Origin: Agreia sp. VKM Ac-1783
Lineage (GTDB): Bacteria > Actinomycetota > Actinomycetes > Actinomycetales > Microbacteriaceae
Reading direction: 5' to 3'
Assembly (NCBI RefSeq): GCF_900177765.1
Contig: NZ_FXWI01000002.1
Location: 1-64,000 of the forward strand
DNA length: 64,000 nt
Shown: positions 53,463 to 61,909 of the stretch, piece by piece
Layout: every line of letters begins with the position of its first letter
Position numbering within the stretch: the first letter of the stretch is position 1
The notes under the pieces: generated by a model
Seen by the model: the letters and a program-made list of their open reading frames with translations, nothing else
Database searches by the model: none
What the model was told of the DNA's origin: nothing
Position numbers and translations under genes: made by a program

Positions 53463-55142
53463 ATGGGGGTATTTTTTCGCATGGCACAACGCCGTTCACG
53501 TTCACGTTCACGCTCCGCCTTCGCCGCTCTGGGCGCCACCGCTCTGGTCGGTGCCATGACGTGGGGCGGCTCCACCGCTGCATGGGCCGTCGAGCCTCTC
53601 GAATTCGCCGACACAGTCACCGTCGAGGCGATCATGCAGCGACTGGGCGCGCTGCAGGACATCGCCGACGCACCCGGCAACGGCGGCAACAGAGCCGCCG
53701 GAAGCCCGGGCTATGAGGCGAGTGGGCAGTACGTGGAGAGTGTGCTCGCCGAGGCGGGCTACGCCACATCACGACAGGTGTTCGACGTGGCCACGCAGAC
53801 CATCGCGTCGCAGTCCGTGTCGATCGGCGGCGAGACGCTGACGCCGGAGCAGGCGATCCCGATGACCTATACGCCGGGAACGCCGTCGATCACCTTCGAT
53901 GCGATCCTTCCGACGGTGATCACGGGATGCACCGCAGACGATTGGGCGGGCACCGACGCGACGGATCGGATCGCCGTCGTAAGCCGGGGGGTCTGCTCAT
54001 TCACTGAGAAGTCGCTGGCGGCCGCAGCCGCTGGAGCCCCAGCCCTCATCGTCTACAACTCGGAGCCTGGACCCTTGAACGGCACATTCGGAGAGGTGAC
54101 CGACGGCACCGTGCCGACGTTCGGCATCGAGGCCGACAGGGGAGCCGCGCTCGTGGCCTCCATCGGTCAGGCGCCCGTCTCCATCTCTGTCGCTCTAGAG
54201 CAGAGCGTCGAGACCGTTTCTACGTTCAACGTCATCGCGGAGACCAGCACGGGCAACCCCGACAACGTGGTGATGCTCGGCTCTCACCTCGACAGCGTGC
54301 CTGAGGGCCCCGGAATCAACGACAACGGCAGCGGCTCAGCTACTCTGCTCGAGGTCGCCGTGCAGCTCGCTCAGCAGGGGGAGCTCAACAACAAGGTGCG
54401 GTTCGCCTGGTGGGGTGCTGAAGAACTCGGACTCGTCGGATCCACTCACTATGTAGACGACCTTGCCGTGAACGACCCGGATGAGCTCGAGCGAATCGCG
54501 ACCTACCTCAACTTCGACATGGTCGGCTCGCCCAACTACATCATCGGAACCTATGACGCCGACGAATCGAGCGTGCCTGCCGATGTCGAGATCCCCGAGG
54601 GATCCGTCGAGACCGAGGACGTCTTCGAGAACTACTTCGCGTCTATCGGCCAGCCGTTCGTCGGAACGTCGTTCGACGGCAGAAGCGACTACCAGGCCTT
54701 CATCGACAACGGCATTCCCGCATCGGGCCTGTTCACGGGCGCTGACGACGTCAAGACCGCGGAGGAGGTCGCACTATTCGGCGGCATCGCCGGCGAGACC
54801 CACGACCAGAACTACCACCAGGCCGGCGATGATCTCGCAAACATCAATCAGGAGGCCCTCGGCATCATGTCGCGTGCAATCGCGTTCGCCACGGCGTCGC
54901 TCGCCAACGACACCGTGCTCATCAACGGGGTGGCGGCTCCCTCTCCCGGCACGGCCGTTCCGGTGGCGCCCGCACCGGGAGATCCCGCATCGGCGGCAGC
55001 ACCGAAGCCGGCACTCGCGGCCACCGGGTCGTCCGACGCCGTCGCTCTCGTCGGAGCATCCTCGCTCGCTCTGCTGATCGGTGTCACGATGATCGGTCTG
55101 CGCGCCCGTCGTCGTTATGCGAGCACCGCACCGAAGTCGTAG
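53463..55142 (+). CDS. Wall-anchored M28 family aminopeptidase with PA domain
   Basis: 559-aa secreted zinc peptidase. A signal peptide (ALGATALVGAMTWGG, ending near AWA) is followed by the peptidase domain with a protease-associated insert (RIAVVSRGVCSFTEK). Zinc-site segments are GSHLDSVPEGPGINDNGSG, WWGAEELGLVGS, YLNFDMVGS and THDQNYHQAGD. The C-terminus has LAATG, a hydrophobic helix and RARRR, a class E sortase signal. It probably trims peptides at the cell surface. ATG 53481 is an alternative start. It overlaps the convergent ligase gene by 28 bp. Confidence 0.92.
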   Translation: MGVFFRMAQRRSRSRSRSAFAALGATALVGAMTWGGSTAAWAVEPLEFADTVTVEAIMQRLGALQDIADAPGNGGNRAAGSPGYEASGQYVESVLAEAGYATSRQVFDVATQTIASQSVSIGGETLTPEQAIPMTYTPGTPSITFDAILPTVITGCTADDWAGTDATDRIAVVSRGVCSFTEKSLAAAAAGAPALIVYNSEPGPLNGTFGEVTDGTVPTFGIEADRGAALVASIGQAPVSISVALEQSVETVSTFNVIAETSTGNPDNVVMLGSHLDSVPEGPGINDNGSGSATLLEVAVQLAQQGELNNKVRFAWWGAEELGLVGSTHYVDDLAVNDPDELERIATYLNFDMVGSPNYIIGTYDADESSVPADVEIPEGSVETEDVFENYFASIGQPFVGTSFDGRSDYQAFIDNGIPASGLFTGADDVKTAEEVALFGGIAGETHDQNYHQAGDDLANINQEALGIMSRAIAFATASLANDTVLINGVAAPSPGTAVPVAPAPGDPASAAAPKPALAATGSSDAVALVGASSLALLIGVTMIGLRARRRYASTAPKS

Positions 55143-56167
55143 GCGGCAGGCGTCTCGAGCTGTTCGAACGTGCACGAGCTGGCGTCCCGATCGGGGCGCC
55201 AGCGGTCGAACTGCACCGTGTGGCGAAACCTGGAGCCCTCCATCTGGTCGTAGCGCACCTCGGCGACCATCGTCGGCTCGAGGCGAACAAACGATACGTC
55301 TTTGCCTGCCGAGAATCGGCTGCGTTCGCCCTCTCCGGTGGCTGCGGAGCCATCTGGATTCCGCACCACGCCCGACTCGAGTTCGTTCACGAGCTCGAGT
55401 CGCCGCGCTGTTGTGAACGCCGTGGCCCCGCCGACGCTCCGCAATTCCCCGGAGTCGTCGTAGAGGCCGAGAAGCAGCGATCCGACTCCCGACCCGCTGG
55501 CGTGGATCCGGTAGCCGATCACGACCACATCGGCGGTGCGATGATGCTTCACCTTGAGCATCACGCGTTTGCCGGGCGCATACGACGCGGACAAGGGCTT
55601 GGCGACGACGCCGTCGAGGCCCGCCCCTTCGAACTCGACGAGCCAACGCCGCGCCACATCGACATCCCGCGTGAGCTGGCTGCAGTGGATCGGTGCCACT
55701 GCGGTCTCGAGCAGTTCATCGAGAGAGCGCCGACGCTCGCTGAACGGCTTCTCCATCAGCGACGTACCGCCGCGACCCATCAGGTCGAACGCGATGAAAC
55801 TCGCCGGCGTCTCGGTCGACAGGCTCTGGATGCGGCTGGCCGCCGGGTGGATGCGTTGCGAGAGCGCCTCCCAGTCGAGCCGCTCCGCCCCCGGAGCGCC
55901 CTTTCTCACGACGATCTCTCCGTCGATGATGCACGGCTCGGAGAGCTGCGAGAGAAAGGCCTCGACGAGTTCGGGAAAGTACCGGGTGAGAGGCTTCGCC
56001 CCGCGGCTGGAGATCTCCACGGAGTCGCCGTCGAACGAGACGATTCCGCGAAAACCATCCCACTTGGGTTCGTAGCCGAGACCGCCGGCCACAGTGTCCG
56101 CAGCGGGAAGAGCGGTGACTGCCTTCGCGAGCATGGGAAGAGGTACCGGTACGAGTGGAGATGCCAT
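55115..56167 (-). CDS. ligC: ATP-dependent DNA ligase, LigC type
   Basis: 350-aa ligase. Motif I EPKWDGFRG has the nucleotidyl-accepting Lys35. ISSRGAKPLTRYFPEL (motif Ia), DGEIVV (motif III region), EGAGLDGVVAKPL (motif IV) and MLKVKHHR (motif V) follow, then an OB-fold domain. Size and layout match mycobacterial LigC, which serves in back-up end joining or base-excision repair. The ATG at 56167 is chosen; a longer in-frame reading crosses the divergent gene. The polymerase-domain gene is close by on the other strand. Confidence 0.9.
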   Translation of the reverse strand: MASPLVPVPLPMLAKAVTALPAADTVAGGLGYEPKWDGFRGIVSFDGDSVEISSRGAKPLTRYFPELVEAFLSQLSEPCIIDGEIVVRKGAPGAERLDWEALSQRIHPAASRIQSLSTETPASFIAFDLMGRGGTSLMEKPFSERRRSLDELLETAVAPIHCSQLTRDVDVARRWLVEFEGAGLDGVVAKPLSASYAPGKRVMLKVKHHRTADVVVIGYRIHASGSGVGSLLLGLYDDSGELRSVGGATAFTTARRLELVNELESGVVRNPDGSAATGEGERSRFSAGKDVSFVRLEPTMVAEVRYDQMEGSRFRHTVQFDRWRPDRDASSCTFEQLETPAAYDFGAVLA

Positions 56168-56247
56168 GCGAATGATCCTGCCCCGTCGGTGGCAGGGAGC
56201 CAAGCCCCTTGCTGCGACCGAGATCAACCCCCGAGAGGAGGGAGTCG

Positions 56248-56712
56248 ATGTCCATGACAATGGTGGGCATGACGACAAACGACGAACCCGACACCCGCCA
56301 TCGACGACCTGAGGGGGTGGACGATGCCACGGTGGAGGCACTGGGAAAGCTGTCGGAGGCCCTCGAGATCGTCGAACAGGCGCGCGGCCAGCTCTACGCG
56401 TTTCATCGACTGACAGGCGCGGCCGATCTGGCGCTGGGCGAATCTGTCGAGCTTCTGCGCGACGCCGGGCATGACGGGCTCGCCTCGCGCATCGAGGAGG
56501 TGCTCGTCGGCCGCAACGTCATCGATGGCCGGTGGACCTTTCAGATCGTCGAGGAGTACGACGACGGATACTATTCAGCTTTCCGTGAGGCGGAGGCATC
56601 CGCCCGATCGCAGCTCGTGGAAGGCCGTCGCCATCTCTTCGAGGCGGAGATGAAGGAAGACAGGCGAAGTCACGGTCGACCGGGGCACGAGGCGGTGCCG
56701 CCAGGCCGATGA
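56248..56712 (+). CDS. Conserved actinobacterial hypothetical protein
   Basis: 154-aa soluble protein, mostly helical, with the core ALGKLSEALEIVEQARGQLYAF then FHRLTGAADLALGESVELL (listed in parts) and GRNVIDGRWTFQIVEEYDDGYY. A family of this appearance occurs beside DNA-repair or envelope genes in Actinobacteria, but I do not recognise a function. GGAGGGAG just upstream supports the ATG at 56248. It is divergent from ligC by 80 bp and convergent with the small acidic gene. Confidence 0.75.
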   Translation: MSMTMVGMTTNDEPDTRHRRPEGVDDATVEALGKLSEALEIVEQARGQLYAFHRLTGAADLALGESVELLRDAGHDGLASRIEEVLVGRNVIDGRWTFQIVEEYDDGYYSAFREAEASARSQLVEGRRHLFEAEMKEDRRSHGRPGHEAVPPGR

Positions 56713-56713
56713 G

Positions 56714-56905
56714 CTAGTTCTCGAGGTCTTCCTCGTCGGCCATCGAGAACTCTTCGAGCTCATCGACCTCGGCGTCTCCGGCGGGCTCAGCGGCCGAGGA
56801 CGCTGAGGTGCCCTCATCGAGAGTGCCTGTGCCGTCGGGATATCCTGCCGCGTCGGGATACTCCTGGTCGGCTCCGGGACGGGCTGCGGATTCGTTCTGT
56901 GACAT
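56714..56905 (-). CDS. Small acidic hypothetical protein
   Basis: 63 aa, highly acidic and Ala/Gly/Ser-rich (for example DELEEFSMADEEDLEN at the C-terminus), predicted disordered. A good ribosome-binding site, AAGGAG eight bases before the ATG, argues that it is expressed. Its stop is one base from the stop of the convergent upstream gene. Function unknown. Confidence 0.6.
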   Translation of the reverse strand: MSQNESAARPGADQEYPDAAGYPDGTGTLDEGTSASSAAEPAGDAEVDELEEFSMADEEDLEN

Positions 56906-57204
56906 CGATGATCTCCTTCGTCTGCACTCTCACAATGCCACGCCCACGGCTGTCGCAACAGGCCGAACCCGCGAACGTGTGCACGAGCCGCACAGGGGTT
57001 TAACTGTGAAATCTCAGGACAGCTTCGCATACTGTCGGCTTCGCCCCCGCGCCTAAAGAGGCCGAGGGTGCACCCGACACCGATTCGTCACGCCACGAGG
57101 CCACGCCCCGCTTACCCGGTTGCGATGACGGCCTCGTCCCCTCCGGACAGACAGAGAACCACGGGGGAACGCGAGCATCTGCCACGAGCGCGCTCGCTTT
57201 CGGC
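56906..57204. other. Intergenic leader region, possibly structured
   Basis: 299 bp without a gene between the acidic protein and the transglycosylase. Two stretches, CGCTTACCCGG (57109-57119) and GGGGGAAC (57163-57170), recall conserved parts of the c-di-AMP (ydaO-yuaA) riboswitch, which often precedes wall-hydrolase genes in Actinobacteria. The other conserved parts of that riboswitch were not found, so this is only a hint. TACTGT at 57030-57035 could be a -10 box. Confidence 0.3.
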
Positions 57205-58074
57205 ATGCCGGTCGAAGATCCATTGGACGACATGCACCAGGCTCCACAATCCGCCTCTACCCGAACCGCCTCCACCCGACGTGAGCTGGCCAAGAACCGC
57301 CGACAGAGCACCCGCAAGCGTTATCTCGCTGCGACCGCCGTTGTGGCCGTCGCTGGCTCGCTCGTCGGCACCGGCTTCATCGTTCAGTCGAATTCCGCAG
57401 CCGCAGAACGCGCGGCGGCGACCGCGCAGCTGTCGAGCGGAACAGGCCTGCAGCATGAGCAGCTGGGTGTCTACGCGACTATTGCCAAGGCACAGACCGA
57501 TCAGAAGGCGAAGGCGACCATCGACGACGCGAACCAGGTGATCGCGGCGGTGCAGAACAAGGTCGACACGACGCCGCTGTCGACCACGGTGGCATCCCTT
57601 GCGTCGTATCAGACGCTCGACAGAGACACCGTGCTGTCGCTGATGAAGCAGACCACCGAGGCGAAGGCGAACGTTCAGGCCGCAGCCAGCCAGGCAGACC
57701 AGGCAGCTGCGGAGGCCGCCGCGGCTGCGGAGGCTGCCGCCGCGGAAGCTCTCGCTGCCGGAAACACGGTCGCGGGTGCGAAGGCCACCGCGCAGTCTCT
57801 CGCCGCGTCGAAATACGGTTGGGGCGACGCTCAGTTCTCGTGCCTGGTCTCGCTCTGGACGAAGGAGTCTGGGTGGAACTACCAGGCCGAGAACTCGTCG
57901 AGCGGGGCGGCGGGAATTCCCCAGGCGCTTCCCGGAAGCAAGATGGCGTCGGCCGGCTCAGATTGGGAGACCAACGCCACGACACAGGTGACCTGGGGGC
58001 TGGACTACATCAAACGCGGCTACGGAACTCCGTGCGCGGCCTGGTCGCACTCGCAGTCGGTCAACTGGTACTGA
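57205..58074 (+). CDS. Secreted transglycosylase-like protein
   Basis: 289-aa exported protein. A basic N-terminus leads to a membrane segment (YLAATAVVAVAGSLVGTGFIV). Residues about 70-190 are an Ala/Gln-rich coiled coil (AEAAAAAEAAAAEALAAG). The last 90 residues are a lysozyme-like domain with candidate catalytic Glu in WTKESGWNYQAEN, then SGAAGIPQALPGSKMAS and YGTPCAAWSHSQ. It likely cleaves peptidoglycan glycan strands during growth. ATG 57232 is an alternative start; neither has a good ribosome-binding site. Confidence 0.85.
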   Translation: MPVEDPLDDMHQAPQSASTRTASTRRELAKNRRQSTRKRYLAATAVVAVAGSLVGTGFIVQSNSAAAERAAATAQLSSGTGLQHEQLGVYATIAKAQTDQKAKATIDDANQVIAAVQNKVDTTPLSTTVASLASYQTLDRDTVLSLMKQTTEAKANVQAAASQADQAAAEAAAAAEAAAAEALAAGNTVAGAKATAQSLAASKYGWGDAQFSCLVSLWTKESGWNYQAENSSSGAAGIPQALPGSKMASAGSDWETNATTQVTWGLDYIKRGYGTPCAAWSHSQSVNWY

Positions 58075-58148
58075 GCCTCCTCACCGCAACCGTGAGGTTG
58101 CCTTAGACTGGCCACGCCCGCTGCCGGTCTCGTCGAAGGAGTATTTCT

Positions 58149-58451
58149 GTGGCCCACGATCTCGAACACCTGAGGCAGGTGTGTTCTGCTCTCGGTGAGG
58201 CGACGAGATGGCAGATTCTCGGCAGGATCGCGGGTGCCGAGCTCTCGGCGTCGGCGCTTGCCGAATCGCTGCCGGTCAGCAGGCAGGCAATCGCAAAGCA
58301 CCTCGCCGCCCTCGGCGCAGCCGGACTGGTGTCGTCGAAGCGGGTCGGTCGTGAATTGCGTTACTCGGCGCGCGCCGACGTGCTGAGCGAAGCATCCCGC
58401 CATCTCGGCGAGATCGCCGATGCCTGGACTCAGCGAACCACTGATTCGTAG
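58149..58451 (+). CDS. ArsR family transcriptional regulator
   Basis: 100-aa winged-helix regulator: LRQVCSALGEATRWQILGRI, ALAESLPVSRQAIAKHLAAL (recognition helix) and wing SKRVGRELRYSA. It has no paired Cys or His motif for metal, so it is not an obvious metal sensor. AAGGAG lies eight bases upstream of the GTG. An inverted repeat GCAACC-GTGA-GGTTGC (58086-58101) stands about 50 bp upstream and may be its operator or the terminator of the preceding gene. It is convergent with the DUF305 gene. Confidence 0.88.
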   Translation: MAHDLEHLRQVCSALGEATRWQILGRIAGAELSASALAESLPVSRQAIAKHLAALGAAGLVSSKRVGRELRYSARADVLSEASRHLGEIADAWTQRTTDS

Positions 58452-58470
58452 AGACTGCTCGACGCGGTGA

Positions 58471-59169
58471 TCACGTCGCCCGCTGAGCGAGGAGACTCTC
58501 CATGTACTCGATCTCGCCCGACTGAGCGAAAACGATAGCCCGAGCCAGGGTCGTGACGAGCGGATGAGTGCTGCGGTCGAGGATCGCCTCGGCCATGTCG
58601 ACGCCGCCCTTGTGGTGCGCGATCATCAGCGTCAGAAACTGCGTCTCTGCGTCTGATCCGGTGGAATTGCGCAAGCGCTCCAGGTCTTCCTCGCTCGCCA
58701 TCCCCGGCATGACGCCGGAGCCGGCGGCCGAACCGTCCGATGACGTGCTCGTCGAGGACACGCCGCCGTGACCGTGTCCGCGGTCTGCGTCGCCATCGAG
58801 CGTGGGAGTGGACATCCATTGCATGACGGCGCCCGGACGTGCTTGGGGGACTCCCCAGTCGTTGAGCCACGCGTACATCTGGCCGGACTGCTGCGCCTGG
58901 CTCGTGGCGATGTCGTAGGCCAGACTGCGAATTTCTGGGTCGTCGGTGCGGTCACGAACGATGAGGGCCATCTGCACGGCCTGATCGTGATGGGTCTGCA
59001 TATCGCGCGCGAATCCCGCCTCCGCGCTCGTCGAAGTCGGGTCTGCGCCCCGAGCTGCGAGCATCCAGCCCCCGGCCAGACCGACCGTCAGAACGAGCGC
59101 TGCTGCGATGACACCGGCGGTGACGAGCCGCCAGCGACTTTTCGCCGCGGCCGGCTCTACTCCGGTCAC
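58471..59169 (-). CDS. DUF305 family membrane-anchored protein
   Basis: 232 aa with one N-terminal membrane helix (LVTAGVIAAALVLTVGLAGG) and an extracytoplasmic four-helix, ferritin-like DUF305 domain. The two hallmark motifs are FARDMQTHHDQAVQMA and LMIAHHKGGVDMAE, with a His/Gly/Ser-rich loop between them (RGHGHGG). The His pairs suggest metal, perhaps copper, binding; this is inference. The GTG start overlaps the DUF3105 stop (GTGA). Confidence 0.92.
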   Translation of the reverse strand: MTGVEPAAAKSRWRLVTAGVIAAALVLTVGLAGGWMLAARGADPTSTSAEAGFARDMQTHHDQAVQMALIVRDRTDDPEIRSLAYDIATSQAQQSGQMYAWLNDWGVPQARPGAVMQWMSTPTLDGDADRGHGHGGVSSTSTSSDGSAAGSGVMPGMASEEDLERLRNSTGSDAETQFLTLMIAHHKGGVDMAEAILDRSTHPLVTTLARAIVFAQSGEIEYMESLLAQRAT

Positions 59170-59852
59170 GCCACGCGACCCGGTGCGTCGATTCCACCGG
59201 TGCAGGCGGCTCCAGGCTCCGGTGCGTCATTGGAGCGCCAGAAGCGGTCGAGGAATGATCCGAGACGCACGTCGTCCGGATCGTCGAGGGCGACCTGGGC
59301 CCCCCACGCACTGGCGACGATCGGTGAGTCGAGTCCATCGACGGGGGAGACCACGATGTAGGAGTCGGGAAGCTTGGACCGGAGTGCCTCGACGCCGGCA
59401 GCATCGAGCTTCGCCGGGTCGTAAGCGACCCAGACGGCTCCGTGCTCGAGGGCGTGCACGGCGTTCTCATTGGGCACGGGCTGGGAGTAGACGCCGCAGT
59501 TGAGCCAGACGGCCGCATGATCACCGCCGACCGGCGGGTTCTGCGGATAGTCGACGGGGGTGGTGACGTGGTTCGCGGTGAGTCCCGGGTACGTCTCGAG
59601 CCCGTCGATGGCGATAGACGACGGATCGGGCTTGGGCGTGGCCGACGTGACGACGAAACCGATGAGTAGACCCACAACGGCGACAGCGGCTACCGATCCA
59701 GTGACGATAGCGACGAGGCGGTTGCGTTTCTGCCGTGCCTGCGCCTGGCGGAATGCTGCCAGTTTGACCTCACGATCCGCGGCGCGCTGCTGTTTCACCG
59801 TCAACTTCTGGGGGCGGTGTGATTCTCGGGCGTCTTCGGGCGGCGGGGTCAC
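59166..59852 (-). CDS. DUF3105 family membrane-anchored protein
   Basis: 228 aa. A charged N-terminus and one membrane helix (AIVTGSVAAVAVVGLLIGFVV) precede an extracytoplasmic DUF3105 domain with NPPVGGDHAAVWLNCGVYS and NAVHALEHGAVWVAYD. Conserved His and Cys residues suggest metal or redox chemistry. The DUF3105-DUF305 pair is common in Actinobacteria and often lies near copper-related genes, though none are seen here. Function unknown. Confidence 0.92.
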   Translation of the reverse strand: MTPPPEDARESHRPQKLTVKQQRAADREVKLAAFRQAQARQKRNRLVAIVTGSVAAVAVVGLLIGFVVTSATPKPDPSSIAIDGLETYPGLTANHVTTPVDYPQNPPVGGDHAAVWLNCGVYSQPVPNENAVHALEHGAVWVAYDPAKLDAAGVEALRSKLPDSYIVVSPVDGLDSPIVASAWGAQVALDDPDDVRLGSFLDRFWRSNDAPEPGAACTGGIDAPGRVA

Positions 59853-59931
59853 GTCTCTCGATTCGGTCGGATTTATCGGTTGTAGCTACAACTTGTCATG
59901 GTCAGGCTGGAGAAAGTCTGGGAACGGTGCA

Positions 59932-61071
59932 TCAGAGGGCTCCGTCAACGGACAGACGTGTCACGTCGGCCCACGACGGGGAGACGAATGTCGAGTTGCG
60001 GGCGAACATCGCGTCGATGACCTCGATCGAGTAGTCCAGGCGAGTCTGGTGCGATCCTCGCAGAAGTACCCAGGGCAGCCCGCGCGCGGTCAGACCGTCG
60101 ACGATCCACCGGGTCATCTCCGGGCGTATGTGCTCGCCGTCTCGCCACCCGTCTTGATCGAATGGCACGCCGACGTGATCGGTGATGAGGTAGAGGTCGC
60201 GGCGGGGCAGCTCGGACGTAGCAGCGAGGAGCGCCTCCCTGCTGTGCGCTCCGACATAGCGCCGTTCCCACAGCGAGGTCGCGAACGCATCCGTGTCGGC
60301 GATCACGAGTGCGCAGTCGAGGGCCGCGGCCTGCTCCATCCGTGTCTGTTCGCGCGCGATGTGCCCGAAATGCTCAGGCAACCAGACGAGGTCGTCGATG
60401 GTCGGACTAGGCAACCCGGAGGCCTCGGCCTCGGCCGAAGCGCACTCGTGCAGGTCGTAGGTGAATCGCCGGCCGTACTCGTCGACCTCCGTGATCGCCT
60501 CGAACCCCGGCCGAGCGCGGTAGTGGCGTCGAAGCGCCACGGCAAGGGTGGTCGTGCCCGTCGACTCAGCGCCGATCACGACGATCCGCGTCGCGAGGTC
60601 GAGGCGCGCGGGTTCGACGAGCTGCGACCAGCGTTGGGCGAGGTTCTCTCTCGCGGCGGTTCCGCTTATCGGGATCCGGCGCCGCTCGGGGTCGTCCAGC
60701 ACGTGCGCTGCACCCATCCGTGTCGCCAGGTCTCGTCCGTAGTCCTCAGAGCTGAAGACGACGTCGACAGCGTCGATTCCGGCGTTGCGGAGTGCGGCCT
60801 GAGTGACCTCGAGGTGGGCGACCCACGCTATCTCGCTGTCATAGTGCACGGGCGCATCGTCGAGAACTCCGAGGACGGTCACGGCGTCGAAATGGGCGGT
60901 GGCCGCCGTGACCCAGGCCACGCGCTGCTCGAGCGGGATGGTCTCGATCTGCGTCGCCATCACCAGCACAACGAGACGGTCGGATTCTCGAGATGCACGC
61001 TCGATCAGAGCGAGGTGACCGAGGTGCGGGGGATAGAACTTGCCGATGATCAGGCCCGTACGTGTCGTCAT
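59932..61071 (-). CDS. nadR: NadR-like bifunctional NMN adenylyltransferase/ribosylnicotinamide kinase
   Basis: 379-aa two-domain protein. The N-terminal NMN adenylyltransferase has GKFYPPHLGH (10-19) and ISGTAAREN. The C-terminal kinase domain begins with the P-loop-like GAESTGTTT (167-175), in which Thr173 occupies the position of the usual Walker lysine. There is no N-terminal HTH, so it is not a repressor. With pnuC, which overlaps it by four bases upstream, it would import and trap nicotinamide riboside as NMN and NAD. The ATG at 61071 gives the standard N-terminus. Confidence 0.9.
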   Translation of the reverse strand: MTTRTGLIIGKFYPPHLGHLALIERASRESDRLVVLVMATQIETIPLEQRVAWVTAATAHFDAVTVLGVLDDAPVHYDSEIAWVAHLEVTQAALRNAGIDAVDVVFSSEDYGRDLATRMGAAHVLDDPERRRIPISGTAARENLAQRWSQLVEPARLDLATRIVVIGAESTGTTTLAVALRRHYRARPGFEAITEVDEYGRRFTYDLHECASAEAEASGLPSPTIDDLVWLPEHFGHIAREQTRMEQAAALDCALVIADTDAFATSLWERRYVGAHSREALLAATSELPRRDLYLITDHVGVPFDQDGWRDGEHIRPEMTRWIVDGLTARGLPWVLLRGSHQTRLDYSIEVIDAMFARNSTFVSPSWADVTRLSVDGAL

Positions 61072-61742
61072 GGGGCCGCGACCTGACGATCGTGCACAGC
61101 GCTCGAATGCGAGTCCGCCGAGGTACGGCGCAGCTCGACCCGCCATCGACGGAGGCCGTCGAAGCAGAGGGCGAGGAATCCGGTGTACAGAATCGCGGTG
61201 AGCCAGAGCCCCTTAGAGATGTAGAGGGGAATCGACACCATGTCGACGATGATCCATACCCACCACTGCTCGATGATCTTGCGCGCCTGCCCCCACGTCG
61301 CGAGAAGCGAGGCCGCCAAGACGAACGCGTCGGGCAGGGGCACGGTCGAATCCGTCGCTGTGTTGAGAGTCACCGCTGCAGCAGCGGTGAGCACGACCGT
61401 CACGGCGGCTCCCCAGACCCCTTCGCGACGCGTGGCGCGACGAACTTCGACGGCTATCGAGGAGTCGGCCGACCTGCGCCGGGTCCAGAGGATCCATCCG
61501 TACACGGCGATCGCTGCGAAGATCACCTGCAGCGCCGCGTCCGCATAGAGGCCTGCCCCCACGAAGAGAATCACGAACGCGACGTTGTTCGCGATACCGA
61601 CCGGCCAGTTCCACACGAACTGTCGAGTCACGGCCCAGACACAGAGCGCCCCCGTGACGAACCCGATCACCTCGATGACGGTCACGCTCTCGCCGAGCAC
61701 GGAGAAGGCCGTCGCCTGAAAGAAGTCGAGCAGATCGAACAC
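61068..61742 (-). CDS. pnuC: Nicotinamide riboside transporter PnuC
   Basis: 224-aa membrane transporter with about seven helices. Family signatures include WAVTRQFVWNWPVGIANNVAF, AIAVYGWILWTRRR (the YGWxxW motif) and WWVWIIVDMVSIPLYISKG, which form the substrate channel. Facilitated uptake of nicotinamide riboside is driven by phosphorylation inside the cell. A GTG start is taken at 61742 because upstream in-frame sequence lacks similarity; the start is uncertain. It overlaps nadR (ATGA). Confidence 0.92.
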   Translation of the reverse strand: MFDLLDFFQATAFSVLGESVTVIEVIGFVTGALCVWAVTRQFVWNWPVGIANNVAFVILFVGAGLYADAALQVIFAAIAVYGWILWTRRRSADSSIAVEVRRATRREGVWGAAVTVVLTAAAAVTLNTATDSTVPLPDAFVLAASLLATWGQARKIIEQWWVWIIVDMVSIPLYISKGLWLTAILYTGFLALCFDGLRRWRVELRRTSADSHSSAVHDRQVAAP

Positions 61743-61909
61743 GGTAGGAGCATGGCCTTTCGCGGACGCCGGACAGGAGGAGGATTCAAGACTAACGATC
61801 GCGCGCAGTGCCGAGGATTTGGCGCGGATGCCCCTGCTTGCCAGCATGGAGGACATCGTCCAGCCTGCTCGACGCACAATTCCGCCGCATCATCGAAAGG
61901 GGAACGCAG

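Noticed and set aside
61743-61909. A possible NAD+ riboswitch before pnuC.
   Set aside because: No recognisable conserved element was found in the interval, only an unstructured GC-rich leader.
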